A DNA stretch of 64,000 bases from Endomicrobium sp. (GTDB lineage Bacteria; Elusimicrobiota; Endomicrobiia; Endomicrobiales; Endomicrobiaceae). The stretch lies in NCBI GenBank assembly GCA_031262585.1, contig JAISHK010000009.1, positions 62,001 through 126,000 on the forward strand. The letters run 5' to 3'. The notes under the pieces are model-generated. The model worked only from the letters and a program-made list of their open reading frames with translations. It did not search any database and was not told the origin of the DNA. The translations under genes were made by a program, and so were the position numbers. Shown here piece by piece: positions 1 through 8,506 of the stretch (position 1 is its first letter; the number at the start of each line of letters is the position of its first letter).

Positions 1-628
1 TCAGTTCTCCACTATGTAATCCTCCAGTTTTCTCATCAAAATCCCTAAAGCCAGTACTTAATCCACTAACATCTCTTGGATTTAAATGCAATTTCTCTAA
101 CTTAGTCAGTGTCGGAGTTACTAATTTTGTTATACTTGTAAATCCTTGACCTCTCTTTTCTCCACTTATTTTAAACAATTCATCTTGTACTCTTTCTAAA
201 ATATTCTCTACACCCTCATTCTCATTAAAAACATCTTTTACTGTTTTTGTTCCTATTTTTATTATTTTTCTTCCTACAGATTTATCCCGTATTATCCTTC
301 CATAATATTCCACATTTGCTGCCGTTGGAACTCTATCAACCAAACTTATTAAATACTTCATCAATTCTCTATCTTCTTCACCTTTTTTTTTTAATGCATT
401 ACAAACCGTAAGTAAATCTACCGCTTCATCTTCTATATATAATTCCATTATTGTTTTATAAATACGTTTATTTTTCCCATTATAAAAATCGTTCTCATCT
501 ATTATACCTATTAACTTTATTATCGCCTCTTTCTCTATTAACATTGATCCAATTACTGCTTCTTCTGCTTCTATAGCTTGGGGAGGAATTAACTTCTTTA
601 ATTCATTCATTTTGATTTTTCCATTCAT
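1..628 (-). CDS. dnaB: Replicative DNA helicase DnaB, N-terminal part (runs off the left edge)
   Basis: My reverse-strand translation gives 209 open codons with no stop up to the window edge. The protein begins MNGKIKMNELKKLIPPQAIE, followed by the EAEEAVIGSML segment typical of the DnaB N-terminal helical domain (about residues 20-115), then the linker and the FDEKTGGLHSGEL approach to the RecA-like motor domain. The Walker motifs lie outside the window. DnaB is the hexameric helicase that unwinds DNA at the replication fork. It follows rplI, the usual rpsF-ssb-rpsR-rplI-dnaB order, which supports the call. The start could be the ATG at 628 or the one at 610. The second has a weak GGA about 9 nt upstream. 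Confidence 0.9.
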   Translation of the reverse strand, partial: MNGKIKMNELKKLIPPQAIEAEEAVIGSMLIEKEAIIKLIGIIDENDFYNGKNKRIYKTIMELYIEDEAVDLLTVCNALKKKGEEDRELMKYLISLVDRVPTAANVEYYGRIIRDKSVGRKIIKIGTKTVKDVFNENEGVENILERVQDELFKISGEKRGQGFTSITKLVTPTLTKLEKLHLNPRDVSGLSTGFRDFDEKTGGLHSGEL

Positions 629-707
629 TTGAAAACATAACAAATCTTATATTTATTCATTTCCACTCTCTTTCAACTACAATCTTATTTTATTAATAAT
701 CATCTTC

Positions 708-1151
708 TTACTTTTCAATAACTTTTAGCTTTACATTTGCTTCCAGTTTGCGACGAATTCTCACTTTTATTTTATAATCTCCTATCTTTCTTATTTTTTC
801 CTTAATTATTATATCTCGTTTTTCTATTTTATACCCCTTATCTTGTATTAATTTAGCTATTTCTATTCCACTTACTTCACCATATATTTTCCCTTTCTCG
901 CCTACTTTTACTCGTGCTACAATTTCCATCCCATCCAATTTTTGCTTTTCTTCCGCCGCTTTTATTATTTCCTCTTCTAATTCCCTTTCTTTATTTCTCT
1001 TATCATACTCTAATTTCTTTATATTTCCTTTATTTGCCTCCAATGCCAATTTTTTGGGTATCAAATAATTTCTTGCATAACCATTCGCTACATCTATTAT
1101 CTCACCACATTTCCCTATTCTGGGAATATCTTTCTCTAAAATTATTCTCAT
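708..1151 (-). CDS. rplI: 50S ribosomal protein L9
   Basis: A 147-residue protein of normal L9 length. The N-terminal RNA-binding domain carries the family signature NGYARNYLIPKKLA at residues 23-36. A long charged connecting helix follows (about 40-75), then a C-terminal domain rich in Lys and Ile. L9 binds 23S rRNA at the base of the L1 stalk. The ATG at 1151 is preceded by GGAG. It lies between rpsR and dnaB in the conserved S6-SSB-S18-L9-DnaB operon. Confidence 0.95.
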   Translation of the reverse strand: MRIILEKDIPRIGKCGEIIDVANGYARNYLIPKKLALEANKGNIKKLEYDKRNKERELEEEIIKAAEEKQKLDGMEIVARVKVGEKGKIYGEVSGIEIAKLIQDKGYKIEKRDIIIKEKIRKIGDYKIKVRIRRKLEANVKLKVIEK

Positions 1152-1178
1152 TTCTTTTTTTCTCCATTTTCACTAATT

Positions 1179-1451
1179 CTAATTTTCCTTATATCCCAAA
1201 TATCCCAACATTCGTCCTCTTTTTATTCCTCTTTCTATTTCTCTCTGATGCTTCGCACATGTCCCACTCATACGACCAGATATTATCCTACCTTTTTCAC
1301 TTACAAACGCACGTAACAAACTTATATTTTTATCATTAACTTTTACTTTATCCGCACATATACGACATACCTTTTTCCTTACATACATTCCCTTTTTTAT
1401 TCTTGGAACCGCTCCTCTTGCGACTTCCACATTCTTCTTTTTTACCTTCAT
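1179..1451 (-). CDS. rpsR: 30S ribosomal protein S18
   Basis: A 90-residue small-subunit protein with an N-terminal basic extension of about 20 residues. Cys29, Cys32 (VCRICADK), Cys65 and His68 (GTCAKHQR) are those of the zinc-binding C+ form of S18, which suggests metal is still bound. A strong GAGGGGGG ribosome-binding site precedes the ATG. It pairs with S6 in the platform of the 30S subunit, and the S6 gene is in the same operon. Confidence 0.95.
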   Translation of the reverse strand: MKVKKKNVEVARGAVPRIKKGMYVRKKVCRICADKVKVNDKNISLLRAFVSEKGRIISGRMSGTCAKHQREIERGIKRGRMLGYLGYKEN

Positions 1452-1467
1452 TAGCTATCCCCCCTCT

Positions 1468-1914
1468 TTAAAACGGTATATCTTCTTTTTCGTCTTCTAC
1501 TGCTTCTTCCACATCATTTCCAACTACATTATTCCATTCTTCCTTTTCAGCTTTCAATACAGCTAAAAATTGTACTCTCAAACAAATCACTTCTAATCTA
1601 CTTCTCTTTACTCCATCTTGCCCAGTCCATTTATTCATATGCAAACGTCCCTCTATTTGCACCGGAGAACCTTTCTTTAATCGCTCTCCGCAGCGTTCTC
1701 CCTGTTCGCCCCATACTATTATAGGCACATACGTTACTTCTTCCTTCCACTCACCACTATCAACTTCCTTTACTCTACGTCCCATTGCTATATCAAATTT
1801 ACATACAGCCGTTCCTTTACTAGTACGCCTTAATTCTGCATCTCTTGTCAATCGACCCGTTATTATTACTATATTTTGCTCTGGTAGCCGTAACTTTCTT
1901 TCTTCTTCACTCAT
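1468..1914 (-). CDS. ssb: Single-stranded DNA-binding protein
   Basis: A 148-residue SSB. The OB fold spans about residues 12-112, with the early strand NIVIITGRLTRDAELR and the WGEQGERCGERLKKGSPVQIEG core. The acidic C-terminal tip ends EDIPF, matching the partner-docking DDDIPF tail, so the protein appears complete. It coats single-stranded DNA during replication and recruits repair and replication enzymes. Its ATG directly abuts the TAA of rpsF (TAAATG) with AGGAG just upstream, implying translational coupling. Confidence 0.95.
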   Translation of the reverse strand: MSEEERKLRLPEQNIVIITGRLTRDAELRRTSKGTAVCKFDIAMGRRVKEVDSGEWKEEVTYVPIIVWGEQGERCGERLKKGSPVQIEGRLHMNKWTGQDGVKRSRLEVICLRVQFLAVLKAEKEEWNNVVGNDVEEAVEDEKEDIPF

Positions 1915-2262
1915 TTACTCACTCCTCTCTCTTTCTTTTTTCTCTTCTTCTTTTGCCATCTTTTGCTTGTCTATTTTATTTCTCTTTTCAATAACTTTTA
2001 CAGTCATGTTTCTAATTATACCTTCTTTTCTATGACAAAACTCTTCGACTTCCTTTACCGTAGTTCCATCTCCTATAAAATCCATATTTATATACTTGCC
2101 TTCTTCCTTGCCTTTTATTTTGTACGCTAGTCTCCTACTAACCCCTTCTTCCATTCTTTTCACTATTCCATTTTTTTTCTCTACTATCTCTTTTAACTTC
2201 GTTAATAACTCTTTTTCTTCCTTCAAATCACTTTTAATAATAATTCTAGTTTCATATTCCAT
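1915..2262 (-). CDS. rpsF: 30S ribosomal protein S6
   Basis: A 115-residue protein with the ferredoxin-like S6 fold: an initial MEYETRIIIKSDL strand, the RMEEGVSRRLAYKIKGKEEG hairpin, and INMDFIGDGTTVKEVEEF. The C-terminal tail is a Lys/Glu-rich extension. It is the first gene of the ribosomal/replication operon. A strong GGAGG lies about 12 nt upstream of the ATG. Confidence 0.93.
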   Translation of the reverse strand: MEYETRIIIKSDLKEEKELLTKLKEIVEKKNGIVKRMEEGVSRRLAYKIKGKEEGKYINMDFIGDGTTVKEVEEFCHRKEGIIRNMTVKVIEKRNKIDKQKMAKEEEKKERERSE

Positions 2263-2667
2263 TATTTTCTTACTCCTCCACCTTTTTATTATATCAAATA
2301 TTTACTCTTTCTTTTTTCTTTATACTACATATTTTTTCATTTTTATTCCGATTTAGTATTCAAATCTCACAATTAATTTTTTCAATACATTCAATACATA
2401 TTTTTATTTTGATTTAAAGCATTTTAACTTTATAACATCAACATCTTTGCATACAAATCTCTTAATTCAGGTCACATTATGTGATGTTAAGCCCTCCATA
2501 ACCTATAATTTTTTTGAATAAGAAATTTTTTCTCTGTCTTATTGATACTATATCGTATTTTCAAACACAGTTTTTAATATCACCGTATATTCCAGTTATA
2601 TACGAAATAATTTCTACTGTTATTATAACAAAATAACTCATTATCGAAACCAATTGATTTGCAAAAA
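2263..2667. other. Gene-free stretch upstream of rpsF
   Basis: About 400 bases with no open frame of note. On the minus strand it holds the rpsF ribosome-binding site at 2274-2278 and a TATAAT hexamer at 2288-2293, but no matching -35 box, so I do not call a promoter. Nothing else recognisable was seen. Confidence 0.5.
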
Positions 2668-3759
2668 TCAATTTTTATCTTTTTTTTTCTTATCAAAATC
2701 ATCATATATTATACAATCTTTACCCACGAATATAGTTATATCAGAATAAATGTTGCTATTATAAGATACGATTATCTTTCCTGTTTTTAATATATTGGCT
2801 ATTCTCAACGACTGATAAAAATTCCCTTTATTATCTTTTATTAAAGTTTTATAATAACTTACATTGAAATTAGTCCAATCTAAAACATCAAACTTATTCT
2901 CCCTCAAAATCCATCCTATCTTTTCAGCCATACGTGATTTTTTAGAAGCATTCTTTATATCAATAATAACATCATTATTACTTTTCTTAGAATTCATACT
3001 AACATTGTAAACTTTATTTAAAAATTCTTCTGTATTTCGCTTATCTAACTCCACTGTTAAGTCTGTATACTTTACAGGAAGCTCGCAAAACATAATAACA
3101 GGTTTAAAAAATTTAAATCTTAAAAATAAAGAAAACAAAGATTTCTTAGAAATATTTATGTCCAATAAACCATATTGTTTATAAATATTTAGTACTTTGT
3201 ATATTGCAAATTTCGAAATATATTCTATTATTTCAAGATGGGTTAATGATTTTAAATCTCTATTTTTAAAATTATCATTTAAAATAAAATCACGCAGCTT
3301 TTTATCATTTAAAATTATAGGTTTTAATTTTTTAAAATTTACGTTTAAATAAAAATCAACTTTCGCTGTATTACCTATGATTTTATATAAATCTAAATAA
3401 AATCTCTCTATTGCATAATCCAAATTTTTTTTTGAATTCTCATAGAATAACATTTTTAAACTCTTGCCTCTATTTTTAACAAAATCAACAATAACATCTG
3501 TATTTATTGACAAAATTTTCAATATATTAGAACTCCTTTCATATAAAACAACATAAGTCTCCAATTTTTTTGGAAATAAATTTCCTATATCATATAACAA
3601 GATAATAAAACTAACTTTATTTCCATTTTTAATTTTATTTTCAATAATATTATTTTTTTCAATATAAATATAAAAAGACAAAACTACAATTAAAAATATA
3701 CAAATTGTAAAAATTATTATCTTAATTATCTTTTTTAGAAACATACCAATTCCAAACAT
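2668..3759 (-). CDS. Membrane-anchored LCP/LytR-family protein with LytR_C domain
   Basis: A 363-residue protein with one N-terminal transmembrane segment (residues 8-32), a weak LytR-CpsA-Psr-like extracytoplasmic region (about 48-215) and a clearer LytR_C domain (264-350, VIIDIKNASKKSRMAEKIG onward). LCP enzymes usually transfer glycopolymers to peptidoglycan. Here the usual IPRD stretch reads SINTD (84-88), so the conserved Arg is absent and the catalytic role is doubtful. It overlaps yqeK by 38 bases, and an ATG at 3744 is an alternative start. A yqeK/nadD neighbourhood is common for this family. The domain call for the N-terminal half is tentative. Confidence 0.6.
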   Translation of the reverse strand: MFGIGMFLKKIIKIIIFTICIFLIVVLSFYIYIEKNNIIENKIKNGNKVSFIILLYDIGNLFPKKLETYVVLYERSSNILKILSINTDVIVDFVKNRGKSLKMLFYENSKKNLDYAIERFYLDLYKIIGNTAKVDFYLNVNFKKLKPIILNDKKLRDFILNDNFKNRDLKSLTHLEIIEYISKFAIYKVLNIYKQYGLLDINISKKSLFSLFLRFKFFKPVIMFCELPVKYTDLTVELDKRNTEEFLNKVYNVSMNSKKSNNDVIIDIKNASKKSRMAEKIGWILRENKFDVLDWTNFNVSYYKTLIKDNKGNFYQSLRIANILKTGKIIVSYNSNIYSDITIFVGKDCIIYDDFDKKKKDKN

Positions 3760-4306
3760 CTATAGTTTGAGGGCAAAGCCAACTACCACTTCTAATAACA
3801 TATTCTATCTTTTTTGCAAGAACTGCAAAAAATGCTTCGTTTAAATTCTTTTTAGCCAAATTTCTGATTTGTATAATTTGTTTCCCTTTTCTATTGTCAG
3901 AAACATAATCAGATACAAAAATTAACTTTTCCAAAATACCCATATTTTTTTTACCAAAAGTATGATACTTTATTGCATTTAAAATATCTTTATCTTGTAT
4001 TTTAAACTCCTTCTTCGCAATAATCTCTCCAGCAAAAGAATGAAGAAGTTGTGGAGAAAAAACCGATATTTCATTAAAATATTTAAAAGTTTTACGTTTT
4101 TTAAATAAAGAAAGAATCTCATTGTCTGTCATAGCTTTAGCACAATCGTGCAAAAGACCGGCAATTTTAGTCTTAAATATACTCACATTATTTTTTGAAG
4201 CAATCTCAATCGCAAACCTTGCAACATTATAGGAATGATCAAATCTGTTAGGACTTAAATGCTTAAATAAATAATCAATTATCCGCATTTCAATATTTTT
4301 ATTCAT
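3722..4306 (-). CDS. yqeK: YqeK-type HD-domain Ap4A hydrolase
   Basis: A 194-residue HD phosphohydrolase. Metal ligands expected for the family are visible: His24 (HSYNVARFA), His53-Asp54 (LLHDCAK), His89 (LLHSFAGEI), His115 (YHTFG) and Asp133 (FVSDYVSDNR). YqeK proteins cleave diadenosine tetraphosphate symmetrically to ADP. The ATG overlaps the nadD stop by 4 bases (ATGA), and the nadD-yqeK pair is a classic association. The start could instead be Met7. Confidence 0.87.
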   Translation of the reverse strand: MNKNIEMRIIDYLFKHLSPNRFDHSYNVARFAIEIASKNNVSIFKTKIAGLLHDCAKAMTDNEILSLFKKRKTFKYFNEISVFSPQLLHSFAGEIIAKKEFKIQDKDILNAIKYHTFGKKNMGILEKLIFVSDYVSDNRKGKQIIQIRNLAKKNLNEAFFAVLAKKIEYVIRSGSWLCPQTIDVWNWYVSKKDN

Positions 4307-4881
4307 TTATATATCTTATTTTTAATAATATAATTATAAACTTTATCGTTAAGAAAAAATGAAGCATTTTTAGAATTTTCTTTTATAAGTTTCCTTATTT
4401 TAGTAGAAGAAATATTTTTTATTTCTTTATCTATAAAAACAGTCCTATCCAAATATTTTGTATTTTTACTTATCTCAATTCCCGGTCTCTTTGCAACCAT
4501 AAACTTATATTTATTAGCAAGATAATCTATATTTTTCCACATAGGTAACTCAATAAGAGAATCCGAACCTATAATCATGTATATTTCATCTTCAGGATAT
4601 AAATCTTGAAAATAATTTAATGTCTCATACGAATACACTGTTTCTTGCCTTAGTATCTCAAATAGACTAATTTCAGTTTTCTTTAAACCTTTTATAGCAA
4701 TATTTAACATTTTAATCCTATCCTGTACATTTGCATACGATCTTATCTTATGAGGGGGCATATATGCTATAACAAAAATTAATTTTTTTAATTTAAAAAC
4801 ACTTAATGCTAATTCAGCAATTTGTATATGAGCATTATGAACAGGGTCAAATGAACCACCAAAAACTGCAACTTTATCCAT
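4303..4881 (-). CDS. nadD: Nicotinate-nucleotide adenylyltransferase
   Basis: A 192-residue nucleotidyltransferase. The nucleotide-binding GGSFDPVHNAH motif is at residues 8-18 and the ISSTKIRKLI motif at 157-166. The IIGSDSLIELPMWK segment marks NadD rather than CoaD. It makes nicotinate adenine dinucleotide from NaMN and ATP, a step of NAD synthesis. nadA lies 40 kb away in the same window, so de novo NAD synthesis is at least partly kept. It starts immediately after the stop of the TPR/SH3 gene upstream. Confidence 0.93.
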   Translation of the reverse strand: MDKVAVFGGSFDPVHNAHIQIAELALSVFKLKKLIFVIAYMPPHKIRSYANVQDRIKMLNIAIKGLKKTEISLFEILRQETVYSYETLNYFQDLYPEDEIYMIIGSDSLIELPMWKNIDYLANKYKFMVAKRPGIEISKNTKYLDRTVFIDKEIKNISSTKIRKLIKENSKNASFFLNDKVYNYIIKNKIYK

Positions 4882-5622
4882 TTACATTACACTTCCTATA
4901 TTAGCACTTAAAATCCAACCTGTAAGAGTTTCATCTTCCAAGTCAACCTTTATATTATTCCAATTTCCATTTTTGGCAATTACAGATATAACTCTACCTT
5001 CAGGAATTGTAAAAAGCTCTACATTATTTTCGCTAGGACCACTTCTAACGTTTGAAGTGGTCAAAACAATCGCTTTTCTTGAAGAAAATTCTTCCCACCC
5101 TTTTAGTACAAGAAGAAAAGTGAAAAAAAATAAAACAATAATTAAGCTTATTATAATTTTTTTAAACATTAAATTCGGTTTTACTATAAATAAAGATAAT
5201 ATAATAATAAATAAAATTAAAATGCTTGAAAATAATATGGTTATTTCATTTAATGAAAAATGGTTTGTAAAAATATTATAAATCTTTTTTCGTTTTATAT
5301 TGCCTGAAATATAATATAAATATTGTGCATTACTTTTTATTTCTTTATTACGAGGCGCAAGTTTTAATGCTTTTTCTATATTCAAAACAGCTTTTCCAAC
5401 CTCACCGTTTCTATAATATGCATTTGAAAGATTGTAATAAATGTAAGGATTATTTACTTTTTCTACCTGTACCAGACTTTCGTATATTTCAATAGTTTTA
5501 GAAAAGTTTCCTTTCTTAAAATTCCCCTCAGCATTATCTAATTGTATTTGATGCACATTTTTTGCTACACAAGCACCAAAACAAAAACAGATAATAAAAA
5601 TACTTAAGATTTTTTTCATCAA
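4882..5622 (-). CDS. TPR and SH3-domain membrane protein (BatE-like)
   Basis: A 246-residue envelope protein. The N-terminus is a signal peptide or lipoprotein signal (cysteine at about residue 18 in FGAC). Tetratricopeptide repeats follow (about 28-100, with YYNLSNAYYRNGEVGKAV), then two membrane segments (about 124-148 and 152-174), then a bacterial SH3 domain (about 185-244, with NVRSGPSENNVELF). This architecture matches BatE-type proteins of aerotolerance operons, but no other bat gene is seen here, so the role is uncertain. It abuts nadD exactly and probably heads the nadD-yqeK-LCP transcription unit. Confidence 0.7.
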   Translation of the reverse strand: MMKKILSIFIICFCFGACVAKNVHQIQLDNAEGNFKKGNFSKTIEIYESLVQVEKVNNPYIYYNLSNAYYRNGEVGKAVLNIEKALKLAPRNKEIKSNAQYLYYISGNIKRKKIYNIFTNHFSLNEITILFSSILILFIIILSLFIVKPNLMFKKIIISLIIVLFFFTFLLVLKGWEEFSSRKAIVLTTSNVRSGPSENNVELFTIPEGRVISVIAKNGNWNNIKVDLEDETLTGWILSANIGSVM

Positions 5623-5842
5623 TCCACCCTGTTTTTAAGTATAATTAAAAAATACGCATTGGTATTTTACAATATTTCATTTTACATACAAGTAAAAAAA
5701 GATATAATTCATATTAATCATATTTCAATATTCATTTTTTATTATCGAAAATTAAAATCATAATATATCTATTTTAATATCTAATACAAATTTTTTATAC
5801 AATATTTAATTTTAGATAATGTTCTATAAACCTAAACAACGT

Positions 5843-6742
5843 CTAATTACAATTCATATTATTAATTTTACTTTTTTTAAAAAATCGTAAAGCAAACGAA
5901 ATATCTTGAAGAATTTGTTTTTTTAGATCTTCATAACCTGAAAATTTTTTTTCATCTCGTATCTTTTTTATTATCGTAATTTTTGTTTTTTCTCTCTTCC
6001 ATACATCTTTAAAATTTAAAATATGCGTTTCAGGCACTATTTTTCCTCCTCTTTTGAAAGTAATGCGACTACCTATACTGGTAACTGAAGGATATGTTCT
6101 TTCTCCTTGTGATATGAAACTCACATACACACCTTTTGGAAGAAGCTTATCCTTATCCACTTTTAAATTAACTGTAGGGAAACCCAACTTCTTACCTATA
6201 CCTTTTTCCTTGAAAGGAAATCCTATAAAAGAATAGTTTCTGCCCAATAGTTTTGTTGCATTTTTTATATCATTTTTTTCAATCAACCTTCTTATTAATG
6301 AAGAAGAAATTTGTTCTGAAGAACTTTTCAAAGGCTTAACTATTTTCACTTCAATATTCTTGTTTTTTGCTTTCTTTTCAAGCCATTTAACAGTACCCTC
6401 TCGATTTTTACCGAACGCAAAATTAACACCGCACACTATTTTAGAAATACTAAGCACCTTGCATAAAAAATTATCAAAAAACTCATCTGGAGTAAACAAC
6501 AAAAATTTTGAAGAAGCTTTTATAACAACTATTTTATCAACACCAATAGACTTAATCTCACATAATTTTTCTTCACAAGTTGCAAGTAATCCTCTAACTT
6601 TTCTAAAAGGTCTTTCTAAAACAATTGCTATACTTTTTAAATTATTTTTTTTTGCAATGGCTATAGTTTTATTTATAAGAAATGTATGTCCTTTATGTAC
6701 TCCATCAAAAGTTCCAATGGTTATTACTGATTTTCTTGCCAT
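5843..6742 (-). CDS. ribF: Bifunctional riboflavin kinase / FAD synthetase
   Basis: A 299-residue two-domain enzyme. The N-terminal FAD synthetase domain has GTFDGVHKGH at residues 10-19 and the VCGVNFAFGKNREGTV loop. It ends with the SSSLIRRLIEKNDI region. The C-terminal flavokinase domain (about 170-290) has KKLGFPTVNL and GVYVSFI. It converts riboflavin to FMN and FAD. In many bacteria it lies next to truB, and here the intervening 266 bases hold only a truB fossil. A GGATG-type site precedes the ATG. Confidence 0.93.
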   Translation of the reverse strand: MARKSVITIGTFDGVHKGHTFLINKTIAIAKKNNLKSIAIVLERPFRKVRGLLATCEEKLCEIKSIGVDKIVVIKASSKFLLFTPDEFFDNFLCKVLSISKIVCGVNFAFGKNREGTVKWLEKKAKNKNIEVKIVKPLKSSSEQISSSLIRRLIEKNDIKNATKLLGRNYSFIGFPFKEKGIGKKLGFPTVNLKVDKDKLLPKGVYVSFISQGERTYPSVTSIGSRITFKRGGKIVPETHILNFKDVWKREKTKITIIKKIRDEKKFSGYEDLKKQILQDISFALRFFKKSKINNMNCN

Positions 6743-6807
6743 TTCACATCCATTAATTCTATTAACTTTTCATAAAATATTAAGTTTTTTATATTTTATT
6801 TGCATTT

Positions 6808-7008
6808 TCAAGATCCTTTTTTATGTAAAGTTTTTAATGTGACTCCACATCCTAAAACATTCCCAAAATCTAATACTTTAGTCGCTTCTTTTATTTTTAA
6901 TATCAAGTTTTTTAACATTACTCTTAACACTAGCACTTTTAGAAATAACACTACCATCTAAATCTCAGTATCTATAACAAATTCACATGATAAAAAACTT
7001 GATAAATT
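6808..7008 (-). pseudogene. truB: Remnant of tRNA pseudouridine-55 synthase truB
   Basis: Between nrnA and ribF, exactly where truB normally sits, minus-strand translation gives LDFGNVLGCGVTLKTLHKKG, then S, a stop, K and C. TruB proteins have a conserved LGCGAxLxxLRRxxSGxF near this point. Here GGA to TGA and TTC to TGC changes would explain the stop and the lost Phe. Upstream codons are frame-broken and the catalytic domain is gone. The alignment is by eye. It implies that tRNA U55 modification is lost or encoded elsewhere. Confidence 0.62.
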
Positions 7009-7995
7009 TTATTTTTCTTCAAATTTTTTTTTTAAGGCACTGCTTATCATTTTTATTGAAGTCTCTACATTTTTATTTATTATACATCCTGCAGCGTTTT
7101 TATGTCCACCGCCTCCGTAAATTCTCACAATATCTAATAAATTAATTTTTTTTACAGAGCGACAGGTTATTCTCGTAGATTCTTTATTAATTTCTTTAAA
7201 AACACAACTTACTTTTACTCCTTTTATTTTTAAGCCATAATTTACTATACCCTCACTATCATCATATCTTGCACAACTTTTTTTAAACATATTTTTTGTC
7301 AAAACAATATAAAAAAACTGATCATTAAAAATTGTTTTCATACTACACAATGCAAGTCCTCGTAATTTCAATGCATTAACACTAATATTTTCGTAAATTT
7401 CTCTATATATCTTATTTATATTTATTCCATACTTCATAAGTTTTGCAGCTGCTATGTGTGATTTAAACGTAGTATTAATTTGCTGAAAACATCCAGTATC
7501 GGTTAATATACCTGTATATAGATTTTCTGCTTCGTTTTTTGTAAGCTTAATTTGCATATATTCAAAAATATTTAAAACTAGTTCTGCAGTTGACGATGAA
7601 GAAGGCATAATATAATTTATTGTACCAAAATTTGTAGATGAATAATGATGATCTATATTGATTATTTCACGAGATTGATTTGGAGTAATTATATTTCCCA
7701 TTCTTAAAAAACTATTTGATTCTAAAATTATAGCACAATCAAATAAATCAGTTTTCTTTACAGACATTTTTATTTTATTGATACCTTTCAAGAACTTTAG
7801 AAAATCAGGTATTTTATCTGCACAACAAATACAAACCTTTTTTCCAATACGAGTCAAAACCGAAGCTAAAGCTAAAGCTGAACCAATACTATCCCCATCT
7901 GGCTTCACATGCCCAGCTATAAAAAATGTTTTTGAATTTTTGATTATTTTTGAAATTTCTAAAAGTTTCTTTAACTCAAGACAAGTTACATTCAC
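7009..7995 (-). CDS. nrnA: DHH/DHHA1 oligoribonuclease / pAp phosphatase NrnA
   Basis: A 328-residue DHH phosphoesterase. Motif I is GHVKPDGDSIGS (28-39), the DHH triad is Asp115-His116-His117, and the DHHA1 domain ends with GGGGHKNAAGC (about 293-303). The usual motif II Asp is Glu here (IILESNSFLRMG), a variant that I believe occurs in some relatives. NrnA degrades nanoRNA and dephosphorylates pAp. The start is GTG at 7995 with GAGG 8 nt upstream; no in-frame ATG lies further upstream. It sits in the infB-rbfA-nrnA-truB-ribF order. Confidence 0.9.
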   Translation of the reverse strand: MNVTCLELKKLLEISKIIKNSKTFFIAGHVKPDGDSIGSALALASVLTRIGKKVCICCADKIPDFLKFLKGINKIKMSVKKTDLFDCAIILESNSFLRMGNIITPNQSREIINIDHHYSSTNFGTINYIMPSSSSTAELVLNIFEYMQIKLTKNEAENLYTGILTDTGCFQQINTTFKSHIAAAKLMKYGININKIYREIYENISVNALKLRGLALCSMKTIFNDQFFYIVLTKNMFKKSCARYDDSEGIVNYGLKIKGVKVSCVFKEINKESTRITCRSVKKINLLDIVRIYGGGGHKNAAGCIINKNVETSIKMISSALKKKFEEK

Positions 7996-8096
7996 ATCTA
8001 AATCCTCATTATCATTCTGCAGTAAAAATCAACTGCTGCTGCCCACATTTTAAACTTAAATAAAAAAATGATTAACAATTACAAATAAATATACAT

Positions 8097-8450
8097 TTAC
8101 TTTTTTTCATTTTCTATACTTTCAAGTATATTAAACACTTTCATAGCCTTTTCATTCGTATTGTCATAAACAAAAAATATTACAGGTATACGTCTTAAAT
8201 TTAAGCGTAAAGCAAGCTGATGTTTAATTTCACATGTATTTTTTTTTAAAATTTCAGCTACTTTTTTTTTATCATCTTGAAAACCTAACACAGAATAATA
8301 AATTTTACAATTTAAAAGATCATTGCTAAGCTTCACACCCAATATAGTAACAAAACTAGAGTTCAAGTCTCTTATTTGTCTTACAATTTCAGATACTGTC
8401 CGCCATATAAGTTCTCCTACTCTTATAGATCTTCTGTATGATAATGGCAT
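8097..8450 (-). CDS. rbfA: Ribosome-binding factor A
   Basis: A 117-residue single KH-domain protein beginning MPLSYRRSIRVGELIWRTVS, matching the RbfA N-terminus. The RIPVIFFVYDNTNEKAMKV stretch near the end corresponds to the conserved RxxPxLxFxxD region. RbfA assists maturation of the 16S rRNA 5' end and cold adaptation. It follows infB by 56 bases, the usual order. Confidence 0.9.
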   Translation of the reverse strand: MPLSYRRSIRVGELIWRTVSEIVRQIRDLNSSFVTILGVKLSNDLLNCKIYYSVLGFQDDKKKVAEILKKNTCEIKHQLALRLNLRRIPVIFFVYDNTNEKAMKVFNILESIENEKK

Positions 8451-8506
8451 AAATTTTCCTTTTATCCATGTTTATAAAATGCATATTTATCTAACAAATC
8501 TTTTAA

